Counted from the stretch's first letter, positions 39,746-48,520 are shown. The stretch is 64,000 bases of DNA from Halalkalicoccus paucihalophilus (GCF_001593955.1 NZ_LTAZ01000004.1:186001-250000), one strand, 5' to 3'. The notes: a model not told the origin generated them from the sequence alone. A program made the numbers and translations.

Positions 39746-40735
39746 ATGGACGTCGAGACCCAACAGGCGGCGCTCGACGCCCTCCACGACGACCCCGGCG
39801 ACCTGCCCGTCCTTCGGGCGCGCTTCGAGCACAACGGCAGCCCGCGGTACATGCTCTACACGATCAAGAAGTTCGGCTTCGACCACGATCACGGCTTCCA
39901 CCTCGACGTGCGACTCGTTTCGGACGAACTCGAAGGGGGCGTCGAAACCGTCGAGGCCAAGCTCCAAGAGGGCGACGCCGACCTGATCGATATCGACTAC
40001 ATATCGACCGCCCGCGAGCGCGCGGAGGGCGCACCCATCGTCGCCTTCCACCCCTACGGCCGCACGGTCGGCGGGCTCGTCGTCGGCGAGGATTCGGACA
40101 TCGAGGGACTCGAAGACCTCCGAGACAAACGCCTCGGCGTCGTCCGCCGGCTCGACAAGAACTGGATCCTCACGCGCGCCGCGTGCCGAGAGTTCCACGG
40201 CTTCGACCCCGACGAGGAGGCGACGCCTATCGAAATCGGCTCGAAGGTCGGGCTGACCGAGGCGCTACACGACGGCGAGGTCGACGGGGTCTTTCAGTTC
40301 TGGCCGATCGTTCCCGAGATCACGGAGACAGGCCCCTATCGGGAGGCGTTTCCGGTCTCCGAACTGGTCCAACGGCTCTCGGGCACCGACAACAAGCTCC
40401 CGATCTCGACGTTCCTTACCAGCGAGGACTACTTCGAGGACAACCCGCAGGCGATTCGGGGGTTCAAGCGTGCCTACGGCGAGGCCGTCGACCAGCTGAG
40501 AAGCGACGACGAGCTCTGGGAGACCATCGGCGACGAGCTCATGTACGAGAACGACCCCGCCGTGATCCGCGCGGTCCGGGACGGCTGGCGCGACATGGTC
40601 GTCGACGACTGGGACGAGGAAACAGTAAATGGGATGGACCAGCTGTTCGACCACCTGCTCGACGTCGCGGGAGCCGAGGCCATCGGGGTCGACCATCTTC
40701 CAGACGGCTTGTTCCGACTGGAGGTCCCCGAATGA
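39746..40735 (+). CDS. NMT1/THI5-like binding-protein fold, no export signal (2 of 3 in tandem)
   Basis: This 329-residue protein starts at ATG 39746, one base after the preceding stop. It has the two-lobed binding-protein pattern with DADLIDIDYISTARERAEGAP, HPYGRTVGGLVVGEDSDIEGLEDLRDK region and HDGEVDGVFQFWPI. No signal peptide is present. The C-terminal lobe carries an insertion (YENDPAVIRAVRDGWRDMVV). Its stop overlaps the start of the third copy, so the proteins are made together. The ligand is unknown, and the three copies share little obvious identity, suggesting different binding sites. Confidence 0.75.
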   Translation: MDVETQQAALDALHDDPGDLPVLRARFEHNGSPRYMLYTIKKFGFDHDHGFHLDVRLVSDELEGGVETVEAKLQEGDADLIDIDYISTARERAEGAPIVAFHPYGRTVGGLVVGEDSDIEGLEDLRDKRLGVVRRLDKNWILTRAACREFHGFDPDEEATPIEIGSKVGLTEALHDGEVDGVFQFWPIVPEITETGPYREAFPVSELVQRLSGTDNKLPISTFLTSEDYFEDNPQAIRGFKRAYGEAVDQLRSDDELWETIGDELMYENDPAVIRAVRDGWRDMVVDDWDEETVNGMDQLFDHLLDVAGAEAIGVDHLPDGLFRLEVPE

Positions 40736-41697
40736 CCCCCATCAGTTTCCAGCTCAACTGGGAACCGAACGGCTTTCAGGCCCCCTACTTCCTCGCGCGC
40801 GAGCGGGGCTTCTACGAGGAGGAGGGGATAGAAGTCAGGTTCGTCGAGGGTCACGGCTCGCCCTTCGCCGCCGAGGAGGCCGCCCGCGGTCGGGCCGATT
40901 TCGCTCTCGCGGGCGCGAGCGCGGTGCTCTCGGTGCAGAGCCGGGGCCACGAGCCGCTGGCGGTCGCCGCCCTCACTCAGAAGACGCCCGCGGCGGTCTA
41001 CACGCTTCGGGACGTCTTCGGCGAACCCTTGGAGGACCCGACACAGCTCGCGGGCCGGACCGTCGCGCCCTCGGCGACGAAGACCAGAATCCTCGCGGCC
41101 CAACTCCTCTCGGACGCCGGGATTCGCGAGGAGGTCGACCTCCTCGATGTGGACCCCCACACCCACCACCGCGTCGAACACCAGCTGCTCGATGGGTCGG
41201 TCGACGCCGCCGTCGGCGTCGTTACTAATGGAACGGAACTCGAACGCGAACACGGCCGACAGGCCGACGAACTCCCGATCGGCGAGTACCTCCCGATCTA
41301 CGGGATGACGCTCGTAACGAATCCCGACTTTGCCGAGTCGAACCCCGAGGTAGTCAGAGGGTTCCTGCTCGCGACCGCCCGCGGGTGGGCGGAAGCGACC
41401 GCCAATCCCGAGGCGGCGATCGACGCGCTGGTCGCGCGCAACGCCACCCTCGAACGCGACCGGGAGATCGAGCGGATCAAATTCGAGACGGCCGCCGAGA
41501 AGCTCCAGTTCACCGAGCACGTTGCCCGCAAGGGCTGGGGGAACCACGACGCCGCGCGGTGGGAGCGCCTCGGGGAGACGCTCGCCGAGACCGACCTGCT
41601 CGAAGGGGAGATCGACCCCCGAGCGGTCTGGACGAACGAGCACCTCGACAACGAGGCTCCGGCGATCGCCGAGTACGCCGACCGGATCGGCCGGTAG
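40732..41697 (+). CDS. NMT1/THI5-like binding-protein fold, no export signal (3 of 3 in tandem)
   Basis: This 321-residue protein is the clearest THI5-type copy: QLNWEPNGFQAPYFLARERGFY at the N-terminus, GSPFAAEEAARGRADFALAGA, GRTVAPSATKTRILAAQLL, and a C-terminal HVARKGWGNHDAARWERL. It overlaps the preceding gene by four bases. Without a leader it cannot act as a classical extracellular receptor. In yeast, THI5 proteins are cytoplasmic pyrimidine-forming enzymes. I see no CCCFC-like motif, so that enzyme role is not supported. Closest neighbour in sequence style is the exported copy at 46577. Ligand unknown. Confidence 0.8.
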   Translation: MTPISFQLNWEPNGFQAPYFLARERGFYEEEGIEVRFVEGHGSPFAAEEAARGRADFALAGASAVLSVQSRGHEPLAVAALTQKTPAAVYTLRDVFGEPLEDPTQLAGRTVAPSATKTRILAAQLLSDAGIREEVDLLDVDPHTHHRVEHQLLDGSVDAAVGVVTNGTELEREHGRQADELPIGEYLPIYGMTLVTNPDFAESNPEVVRGFLLATARGWAEATANPEAAIDALVARNATLERDREIERIKFETAAEKLQFTEHVARKGWGNHDAARWERLGETLAETDLLEGEIDPRAVWTNEHLDNEAPAIAEYADRIGR

Positions 41698-41758
41698 CGC
41701 CCCGGCGAGTCGCGTCGGATCCACTTCGGGGCCGCACTTATGACCCGTCGTCGCGTCG

Positions 41759-42775
41759 ATGCCGAGCATGCCGTTCGGACTCCCGGCGGAACTGATCGCC
41801 CTCGCGTTCTTCCTCGCCGGCGTCGTGCTGGTGATCGCGAGCGTCGAGACGTTCATCGAGGCGGTCGCCGAGAGCGCCCTCTCGATCGGTCTTTCGGGTT
41901 TCTTCCTGACGGTCGTCCTCGCCGGGACCGACCTCGAGAACGCGATCCTTGGCCTCGCTGCCGTCGCCGACGGGCTCCCGGATCTCGCGCTCGGCACCGT
42001 CTTCGGGGAGGCGCTATTCGTGCTTGGCGCGGCCGTCGGGCTCGCGGGTGTGCTCACTCCCTTCGAGACCTCGGTGCCGCGGTCGTACCTCCTGCTCGTT
42101 CTCCTCGCCCCGTCGCTCCTGTTCGCGCTCGCGTTCGACGGGACGCTCTCCCGAGTCGATGGCGCGTTCCTTACGGTGGCCTTTCTCCCGCTTCTCGGGG
42201 CCGTCTACGCCCTCGAACGCAATCGTGGGACCCGGTACCTCTCGGCCGAGGAGGTCGAAGAAGCCCTCGAAGGGGGATCCGAGACAGACGACGACGAGCC
42301 CTCCGGCGGCGACTCGTTTCGCGAGCGATACGAGGGGTGGTATCAGTTGGGGGTCGCGCTCGTCGCCACCGTCGGGATGACCGTCGGCTCGGAGCTCGCG
42401 GTGACGGGTGCGCGCGACCTGCTGTCGGTGCTCGGGGTCACCGGGCTGGTCTTCGGCGCGACGGTCATGAGCTTCGTCGCCTCGCTAGAGGAGCTGTTTC
42501 TGACCGTCGAGCCCGCCCGACAGGGCCGTCCTCATCTGGGGGTCGGCAACGTCGTCGGGAGCGTCCTGTTTTTCGTGACAGCGAACGTCGGCGTCCTCGC
42601 CCTTTTCGGCCCGATCGACACGAGCGGGACCGTGATGACCGTCCACTGGCCCTTCTTTCTCGTTGCGCTGCTGGCGGTCGCGGCGGTCTTCGTCCGCGGG
42701 CGGGTCGGTCGCCCGGAGGGATTCGCCCTCCTTGGCTTGTACGCGGCCTACTGGGGTGTGAACTACCTGTTGTGA
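41759..42775 (+). CDS. CaCA-superfamily cation exchanger, divergent (first of two)
   Basis: This 338-residue membrane protein has about ten helices in two repeats, with a hydrophilic loop (SGGDSFRERYEG) between. The alpha repeats are visible but unusual: GTDLENAILG with GTVFGEALF, and ASLEELFLTVE with GNVVGSVLF, where canonical members have GTS-PEL and GSNIF. Conserved acidic residues remain. The family exchanges calcium or other cations for sodium or protons. A TATA-like CACTTATGACC lies 22 bases upstream, consistent with a leaderless start. It converges on a paralogue two bases away. The ion is not certain. Confidence 0.78.
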   Translation: MPSMPFGLPAELIALAFFLAGVVLVIASVETFIEAVAESALSIGLSGFFLTVVLAGTDLENAILGLAAVADGLPDLALGTVFGEALFVLGAAVGLAGVLTPFETSVPRSYLLLVLLAPSLLFALAFDGTLSRVDGAFLTVAFLPLLGAVYALERNRGTRYLSAEEVEEALEGGSETDDDEPSGGDSFRERYEGWYQLGVALVATVGMTVGSELAVTGARDLLSVLGVTGLVFGATVMSFVASLEELFLTVEPARQGRPHLGVGNVVGSVLFFVTANVGVLALFGPIDTSGTVMTVHWPFFLVALLAVAAVFVRGRVGRPEGFALLGLYAAYWGVNYLL

Positions 42776-42776
42776 G

Positions 42777-43970
42777 TCACTCTCCGATGGGTACGCCCCC
42801 GAAGACGGTCAGTGCGATGACCCAGTAGGCGATGTACAGTCCGAGGAGCAACACCCCGTGCCAGCGCTTCACCTCGCCACGATACATGAAGTACGCCGAC
42901 AGCGCGGTCACGACGATGATCGCCGGGAGGTGGAAGGTCAGGACCGATGGCGCGATGGTGACCGTGCTGACGAGCGTGAGCACCCCGATGTTGCCCGTCA
43001 TCGAGAAGAGCACGCTCCCGATGACGTTGCCGACGCCGATCTCCGGGAGGCCCCGACGAACCGGCTCGATCGTCAGCATGATGTCCTCGAAGGTGAGGAT
43101 CAGCGTCAGGAAGGTCGCGCCGAAGACGGTCCCCTCGATGCCGAAGCCCTCGATGGCGACCTCCGAGCCCCCCTCTAGCAACATCGCCGCAAAGACGACT
43201 CCGGCCAGCGCGAGGACGGAGAAACCGATCCAGATCCACCCCGATCGATCCCCGACGAGGCGGTCCTCGGGGATCTCGGAAAGCGGTTCGGGGAACGCCG
43301 TCCCGCCGTCGGGCCGGACCTCCGTGCCGCCGTCGGGTTCGATCGCCGCCCCGAGTTCGGTGCTCCGGAAGACCGGTACGTCGCGCCCGCGCTCCCGGAC
43401 GATGAAGTAGGCGAAGCTCAGGACGAAAAATCCGAGCAACACGAGGCCGGGAACGAGCGTCAGCGTCCCCAGCATGACGAAGGGGATCAAAACCACTGGC
43501 GCCAGCGCGAACAGGGCGATGTAGTCGTTCGGCAGGTCGACCGGGAACGGCCGGACGATCGCCGCGATCGCGAGCGTCACGCCGATGATCGCCAGGCCGG
43601 TACCGAGCGCGGTCCCGAGCGCGGCGCCTTCGAGTCCGCCCGAGGCGAGCACGAGCCCGAGGATCGTGTCGTCGAACTCGAACCCGGTAAACACGATGGC
43701 GAGCGCGAACAGCGACATCTTCATCCCGATCGCCGCGCGGGCGAGGTAACTGATCAGCTTCTCGACACAGACCGTCAGTAGCACCACCCCGAAGGCCAGA
43801 ACGAGCACGGCCCCGAGCAGTCCTTGGCCCTCGATGAAGCCCTCGATGGCACCCTCGATACCTCCTTCCTCACCTTCCTCGCCGTCCTCCTGTGCCATCA
43901 CGGGGACGGCGACCACCGAGGCGGTGAGCAATACGACGAGCAACAACGTGACGAACCGTCGGCGTGACAT
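42777..43970 (-). CDS. CaCA-superfamily cation exchanger with signal-like N-terminus (second of two)
   Basis: This 397-residue protein has an N-terminal Sec-like hydrophobic stretch ending PVMAQEDGEEGEEGG, then about ten helices in two repeats. The alpha motifs are FEFDDTILGLVLASGG and LTFEDIMLTIEPVRRGLPEIGVGN. The central loop is longer and charged (PDGGTEVRPDGGTAFPEPL). It is related to the exchanger at 41759 and convergent with it; the stops are 2 bases apart. An ACACA/TGTGT inverted repeat sits beside its TATA element. Cation specificity is unknown, and the extra leader may set topology. Confidence 0.77.
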   Translation of the reverse strand: MSRRRFVTLLLVVLLTASVVAVPVMAQEDGEEGEEGGIEGAIEGFIEGQGLLGAVLVLAFGVVLLTVCVEKLISYLARAAIGMKMSLFALAIVFTGFEFDDTILGLVLASGGLEGAALGTALGTGLAIIGVTLAIAAIVRPFPVDLPNDYIALFALAPVVLIPFVMLGTLTLVPGLVLLGFFVLSFAYFIVRERGRDVPVFRSTELGAAIEPDGGTEVRPDGGTAFPEPLSEIPEDRLVGDRSGWIWIGFSVLALAGVVFAAMLLEGGSEVAIEGFGIEGTVFGATFLTLILTFEDIMLTIEPVRRGLPEIGVGNVIGSVLFSMTGNIGVLTLVSTVTIAPSVLTFHLPAIIVVTALSAYFMYRGEVKRWHGVLLLGLYIAYWVIALTVFGGVPIGE

Positions 43971-44005
43971 CGCCCTCGGATATGCAGGTCGGTATCATAT
44001 AACCC

Positions 44006-44018
44006 ACACATCGTGTGT
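44006..44018. promoter_or_regulatory. Inverted repeat at the promoter of the second exchanger
   Basis: ACACA-TCG-TGTGT is a perfect repeat lying immediately upstream of the TATA element GGTTATATGA (43994-44003 on the minus strand) of the gene starting at 43970. It overlaps the position of the BRE, so a bound protein could alter TFB loading. The rest of the 43971-44136 gap has no gene. Confidence 0.4.
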
Positions 44019-44136
44019 AATCGTTCATGAATATCTATACACGGGCGCGGCCGGCGTCGGGTTCGTGGTTCCGTCCGAACCGGATTCGGCCCTTCGCGGT
44101 GACGGTTTATTTGTGGGTCCGGTACCGATACCGGGT

Positions 44137-44565
44137 ATGGACGCCGTCGATCACATCAACGTCGACGTGGACGACCTGGAGAGCTGTTACGAGTTCTACC
44201 GCGAGGTCCTTGACCTCGAACTGCTCCGTCCCCCGGAGGACTTCCAGGGAGCACACGTCATGTTCCGGGCCGGTTCGACGGTGCTGACGCTCGCCGAGAC
44301 CGGACGCGCCGACGGCTGGACGGAGCGTGGCATCGACCACCCGCTCGACAAGGCTCATATCGCCTTCGACGCCCCCCGAGAGAAGTACGACGCGCTTTCC
44401 GAGGAGCTCGACGGCCAGTTTCCCAAACAGGGACCGTACGACTGGGGCGAGTTCGAGGGGTTTTACTTCCTGGATCCGGACGGCAATCTCCTCGAGGTCA
44501 TCACCTACGACCCGCCCGCGGGCGAGCGCGAGCGGCCGCTTTTGACCCACGACGACGTCGAGTGA
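44137..44565 (+). CDS. VOC-family (glyoxalase/dioxygenase-like) protein
   Basis: This 142-residue protein has the vicinal-oxygen-chelate fold: MDAVDHINVDVDDLESCYEFYREVL at the start with a metal-ligand His, HIAFDA in the middle, and FYFLDPDGNLLEVI near the end with the ligand Glu. One metal site is likely. Family members include glyoxalase I, extradiol dioxygenases and resistance proteins, so the reaction cannot be named. ATG 44137 is chosen because the upstream residues lack fold similarity. It ends one base before the RCK gene on the opposite strand. Confidence 0.8.
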   Translation: MDAVDHINVDVDDLESCYEFYREVLDLELLRPPEDFQGAHVMFRAGSTVLTLAETGRADGWTERGIDHPLDKAHIAFDAPREKYDALSEELDGQFPKQGPYDWGEFEGFYFLDPDGNLLEVITYDPPAGERERPLLTHDDVE

Positions 44566-44566
44566 G

Positions 44567-45010
44567 TTACAGCGACTCGGTGACCCGCTCGCCGCTGACG
44601 ACCTCGGGGATGATCACCTCGTCGGCCCCCGCCCGCCGCGCGAGCGGCTCGTACATCGCGTCGCCGACCCGGACCACCAGGCGCACGGTCGGGGCGATCT
44701 GGCCGGCCGTGATCGCAGTCTGGATGTTCGCGTTCGAGTCGTCGATCGCCGTCACGAGGGTGCGTGCCCGGATACCCACCTCGTGGAGGGTCTCCTCGCG
44801 CCGCGCGTCGCCCTGTAGCGCCAGTACGCCGTCGTCGAGCGCCCGTTCGAACTCGGCCTCGTCGAGTTCGATCACGACGACGCTCTCGCCGTCGTCGTCG
44901 AGCCGATCCGCGATGGTCCGACCGAACATCCCGTAGCCACAGATGATCACGTGGTCTTCCAGGTCGTCGGTCGCGCGGTCGGTTTGCATGTATCTGAGTT
45001 CCTCCTGCAT
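44567..45010 (-). CDS. Stand-alone TrkA-N (RCK) NAD-binding protein
   Basis: This 147-residue protein is a Rossmann RCK domain: HVIICGYGMFGRTIADRLDDDG with GxGxxG, the acidic VVIELDE at the second strand, GDARREETLHEVGI and AGADEVIIPE. It regulates potassium channels or transporters in response to NAD(H) or nucleotides, but no transmembrane partner is adjacent. The open frame continues upstream into GLWVGETVFSAAFGGQ, which looks like a helix remnant, though no convincing start exists there before the divergent phosphoesterase. Whether this is a truncated channel gene is open. Confidence 0.72.
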   Translation of the reverse strand: MQEELRYMQTDRATDDLEDHVIICGYGMFGRTIADRLDDDGESVVVIELDEAEFERALDDGVLALQGDARREETLHEVGIRARTLVTAIDDSNANIQTAITAGQIAPTVRLVVRVGDAMYEPLARRAGADEVIIPEVVSGERVTESL

Positions 45011-45109
45011 CTGTCCCCCGAACGCCGCCGAGAACACCGTCTCGCCGACCCACAAGCCGGTAACGACCGCATGACAACTGATTTCAGCCCCTGCCGGTAT
45101 GAAATCGTC

Positions 45110-46459
45110 ATGGCCGACGACGGCGACAGGGAGCCGACCTACTACGTGATCAGCGACCTCCACATCGGCGGCGACGAGCAGTTGGAGCACGTCGAGTTCC
45201 TCGAGGAACTCATCGCGTTTCTCGAACATCTCGAAGGGGTCGACGAGAACGCGGAGCTGATCGTCAACGGCGACGCGTTCGGGCTCTGGGAGTTCACGCG
45301 GATCGAGGGGATCGAGAAGTTCGACGCGCTGGTCGAGAGCTATCCCGAACTGTTCGCCCAGCTGCGGGCGACCGGCGAGTCGGTTCCCATCACGCTCCTG
45401 CCGGGAAATCACGACCACGATCTGGCCGCCTATGAAGAGTACGTCGAGCGATTCGCGGAGTACAACGTCGATCTCATCCAGGAGGAGTCGATCACCCGCC
45501 CGATCGGCGGGCGGACGATCCACTTCGAACACGGCATGCAGCGCGACCCGAACAACCGTATCGAGGACTTCGGTAACCCCTATGCGACGCCGCTCGGCTA
45601 CTACTACAATACGCTCGTCACCAGCCGGGCGGGCCAGCTCTCGGATCGGGGTCGCTACAACTGGATGAAGGACGTCCAGGCCGTGACCCCGACCGAGCGG
45701 ATGCCCGTCTGGCTCGTCTCGAAGTACTTCTACCGCGAGATGAATCCCTTGCTGCGCTACTCGATCGTCCCCTTCCTCCTCCTGTTCAACGTCAGCGCCG
45801 TCCTCGCGGTGCTCGCGGGCCTCGATCTGGCGGGGATCTGGTCGATGCCCATCGAGCGCGGCACGGCGTTTCTCGGTCAGTTCGGTACCGCTGGGACGGC
45901 GCTCTGGTGGTTCCTCACCGTCAACGTCGCCGTCGCCGGCCTCCTCCTTCTGGTCGGCATCCCCCTCTACTTCATCCGGCGGGACCTCCGGAAGACGATC
46001 GACCGCTTCGGGGTCTTCGAGACGGAACTCACGGTCGACCCCAACGAGCCATACGAGGACGCCGCCCGCGAGGTCTTCGAGGAGCGCCCCGAGACGGCCG
46101 TCTTCTGCTACGGCCACACCCACCGCCCGACGATGAAGGAGGTCGGAGGCGGACTCCTGGTCAACACGGGGACCTGGCTGAAACGCCTCCACCGCCGGGA
46201 CGGCATCGTCGGCCTGTTGCCCCCCGTGTTCTACCCGTCGTTCCAGCTGTGTGCGATCCGGATCGGCCTCGAACCCGGAGGCGACACCGTCGCCGTCGAG
46301 TACGAACGGATCGAGAAGCCGAACCCGGCCACCGAGGAGCTCACCCTCACCGAGCGCCTGCTCACCGTGGGCCGGGAACCGGATCCCGAACTGCCCGACC
46401 GGGCGGTCGTCGACGCCGGTATCGAGCGCCGGACCGTCGAACAGCGACACGAGGGGTGA
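45110..46459 (+). CDS. Calcineurin-like metallophosphoesterase with two membrane helices
   Basis: This 449-residue protein has the five metallophosphoesterase blocks: SDLHIGG near 15-21, NGDAFGLWE, GNHDHD, HFEHG and GHTHRP. Between blocks four and five lies an insertion with two hydrophobic helices (FLLLFNVSAVLAVLAGLDLAG and FLTVNVAVAGLLLLVGIPLYF), so it is membrane-attached. It may act on a phospholipid or other membrane-associated phosphoester; relatives include UDP-diacylglucosamine hydrolases. ATG 45110 and ATG 45071 are both possible starts; the shorter gives a cleaner domain start. Substrate is not known. Confidence 0.8.
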   Translation: MADDGDREPTYYVISDLHIGGDEQLEHVEFLEELIAFLEHLEGVDENAELIVNGDAFGLWEFTRIEGIEKFDALVESYPELFAQLRATGESVPITLLPGNHDHDLAAYEEYVERFAEYNVDLIQEESITRPIGGRTIHFEHGMQRDPNNRIEDFGNPYATPLGYYYNTLVTSRAGQLSDRGRYNWMKDVQAVTPTERMPVWLVSKYFYREMNPLLRYSIVPFLLLFNVSAVLAVLAGLDLAGIWSMPIERGTAFLGQFGTAGTALWWFLTVNVAVAGLLLLVGIPLYFIRRDLRKTIDRFGVFETELTVDPNEPYEDAAREVFEERPETAVFCYGHTHRPTMKEVGGGLLVNTGTWLKRLHRRDGIVGLLPPVFYPSFQLCAIRIGLEPGGDTVAVEYERIEKPNPATEELTLTERLLTVGREPDPELPDRAVVDAGIERRTVEQRHEG

Positions 46460-46531
46460 AACAGGGTCGGGGAGCTCGGCGTCGATTGTCTTCCGGCGTT
46501 TGGACCGTCGGTGCTACTTAACTATTTTCCC

Positions 46532-46544
46532 GTATAGTTTATAC
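46532..46544. promoter_or_regulatory. Palindrome overlapping the promoter of the exported THI5-type binding protein
   Basis: GTATA-GTT-TATAC is a perfect repeat that contains the likely TATA element (TTTATACC), 33 bases ahead of ATG 46577. A repressor bound here would block TBP. The HTH-binding-protein fusion at 50037 is a candidate regulator, but no matching site was seen at its own promoter. Confidence 0.4.
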
Positions 46545-46576
46545 CGGAGACTTCCCACTATCGGGTGAAAGCCATC

Positions 46577-47689
46577 ATGCAGCAGACACGGCGTGCGTTC
46601 ATCGGGGCCGTCGGGGCCATCGGGGGTGTCGCACTCGCGGGCTGTTCCGGCGAGCGCGATCCCGGTATCGGATCGGAGGGTACCAACGGGGAGGGATCGG
46701 ACGCCGGCGACGGGGGCGGCGCATCCGAACCGGAGGTCGCCTCGGTCTCGCTCGTGCTCAACTGGCGGATCGGGGGGCTCCACGCGCCCTATTTCGCCGC
46801 CCAGGAGAACGGGTTCTACGCGGAGGAGGGCTTCGAGAACGTCGACATCGAGAGCGGACAGGGCTCGGATTTCGCCGCTCAACAGGTCGCCATTGGCAAC
46901 ACGGAGTTCGCGATCACGAGCAGCGATCAGGTGCTCAACGTCACCAGCAAGGGACTCTCACCGCAGTGTGCGGGGGTCGTGATGCAGCGAAACCCGGTCG
47001 TCGTCTTCAGTTCGCAGGAGACCTTCGGCGAGGAGTTGACCGATCCACGGCAGCTTCGCGGACGCACGCTCGGCAGTGGTCCCGGTATGGTCCGCGGGAT
47101 GACCGAGGCGTACCTTGAGAGCGCGGGCGTCCTCGGGGCGATCGAGTACGTCGACTCGGGGTTCGACACCGTCCAACAGCTCCTGGCGGGCGAGATCGAC
47201 GCCGCCGCGGGCGTCTTCAGCGACGTCGTCGACGCCCGACAGCAGGGCTATGAGATCGACACCCTGTCGGTCGCCGAGGCGATCCCCTCCTACGGGCACC
47301 TGGTCGCCATCGACGCCGGATTCGGCGAGGACAACCCTCATACGGTGGAATCGTTCCTCCGGGCGACCGCTCGTGGGGCCGTGTGGGCCACCGACCACCC
47401 CGAGGAGGCGATCGACGCGCTCGTCGCGGCCCAGCCGGAACTCGAGGAGGTCAGGGAGAGCCAGCGCGAGAAGTGGGACGTGATGCGTACCGAGTACATG
47501 GTTTCGGAGACCGTCCGCGAGGAGGGCTGGGGTGTGAGCGCGCCCGGGCCGTGGCAGGACACGTATGAAACGCTCGACGCCGGTGGGTTCTTCGACAGCG
47601 AGGTCGATCCCGACGCGGTGTGGACCAACGACTACCTCGACACGGGCTCGGAGTACATCGCCGACTACGCCAGCATGGTCGAGGAATGA
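46577..47689 (+). CDS. ABC transporter substrate-binding Tat lipoprotein, NMT1/THI5 type
   Basis: This 370-residue protein has a twin-arginine leader (TRRAFIGAVGAIGGVALAGC) with lipobox Cys, so it is exported folded and lipid-anchored. The mature part is a THI5-type binder: VLNWRIGGLHAPYFAAQENGFY, GSDFAAQQVAIGNTEFAITSS, GRTLGSGPGMVRGMTEAYL. The permease gene follows 12 bases downstream. Similar systems take up pyrimidine precursors, alkanesulfonates or other small molecules, so the ligand is unknown. ATG 46577 is chosen over GTG 46565 because it starts the Tat motif cleanly. A palindrome overlaps its promoter. Confidence 0.87.
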   Translation: MQQTRRAFIGAVGAIGGVALAGCSGERDPGIGSEGTNGEGSDAGDGGGASEPEVASVSLVLNWRIGGLHAPYFAAQENGFYAEEGFENVDIESGQGSDFAAQQVAIGNTEFAITSSDQVLNVTSKGLSPQCAGVVMQRNPVVVFSSQETFGEELTDPRQLRGRTLGSGPGMVRGMTEAYLESAGVLGAIEYVDSGFDTVQQLLAGEIDAAAGVFSDVVDARQQGYEIDTLSVAEAIPSYGHLVAIDAGFGEDNPHTVESFLRATARGAVWATDHPEEAIDALVAAQPELEEVRESQREKWDVMRTEYMVSETVREEGWGVSAPGPWQDTYETLDAGGFFDSEVDPDAVWTNDYLDTGSEYIADYASMVEE

Positions 47690-47701
47690 GGTCGCCGGTC
47701 G

Positions 47702-48520
47702 ATGACTGACGGGGAGTCGGACCGTCGACGACGATATCTCCCCTCACAGGCGCCCGCCGGGGACTCCTCGGCCCTCCACAACGGGCGTGCCCTCCTCGCC
47801 CGCACGGGGCCGCCGATCGCGGTTCTCGTCGGGATCCTGCTCGTTTGGCAGGGAGCGATAGTCGTCTACGGGATCCCGTCGCTGATCCTGCCCTCGCCGA
47901 CCGAGGTCGCCCGGGCGCTCGCGGAGACGTACCCCCTCCTGCTCGCCGACGCCGCCGTCACCGCCGTCACCGCCGGGGTCGGGCTGCTCGCCGGGACGGC
48001 GATCGGTCTCGTTCTCGCCTTTTCGATGACGCTCTCGCGGGTGCTTGCCCGGACGGTACTGCCCTATGTCGTGGCCCTGCGGATCGCGCCGTTGATCGCC
48101 ATCGCCCCCCTCCTGTTTCTCTGGTTCGGCCGCGGGATCCCCGCACGGGCGCTGCTCGTGACCTCGCTCACCCTCTTTCCGATGACGATCGCCACGCTCG
48201 ACGGGCTCCGGAACACCCCCGAGCCGTACCTCGCCCTGATGGAGTCGGTCGGGGCGTCCGACTGGACGGTCTTCGTCCACGTCCGGATCCCGGCGGCCAT
48301 GCCCAGCGTCCTCGCCGGGGCCAAGATCGCCGCGACGCTCTCGGTGATCGGGGCGGTCGTCGCCGAGTTCGTCGCGCTGAACGCCGGGTTGGGCTATCGC
48401 GTGTTCTACACCGCGACCTACCTCCGGACCGCCGAGTCGTTTGCCGCGCTCGTCGCGCTCTCGGTGCTGGGGATCGCCTTCTACCTGCTGCCGGTCGCCC
48501 TCGAACGCGTCTTGTGGTAG
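47702..48520 (+). CDS. ABC transporter permease, SsuC/ThiX type (first of two)
   Basis: This 272-residue permease has about six helices after a polar N-terminus and the EAA loop ALMESVGASDWTVFVHVRIPAAMPSVLAGAK for ATPase contact. It follows the lipoprotein binding gene by 12 bases. The permease at 48522 has the same family and its stop is two bases away, so the two permeases may form a heterodimer served by the single ATPase at 49300. Family members move alkanesulfonates, nitrate or thiamine precursors. Confidence 0.86.
   Translation: MTDGESDRRRRYLPSQAPAGDSSALHNGRALLARTGPPIAVLVGILLVWQGAIVVYGIPSLILPSPTEVARALAETYPLLLADAAVTAVTAGVGLLAGTAIGLVLAFSMTLSRVLARTVLPYVVALRIAPLIAIAPLLFLWFGRGIPARALLVTSLTLFPMTIATLDGLRNTPEPYLALMESVGASDWTVFVHVRIPAAMPSVLAGAKIAATLSVIGAVVAEFVALNAGLGYRVFYTATYLRTAESFAALVALSVLGIAFYLLPVALERVLW

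Noticed and set aside
45011..46450. Extension of the RCK gene to a 627-codon minus-strand frame
   Set aside because: Everything upstream of the RCK domain lies opposite the metallophosphoesterase gene, whose five catalytic blocks make it the real one.
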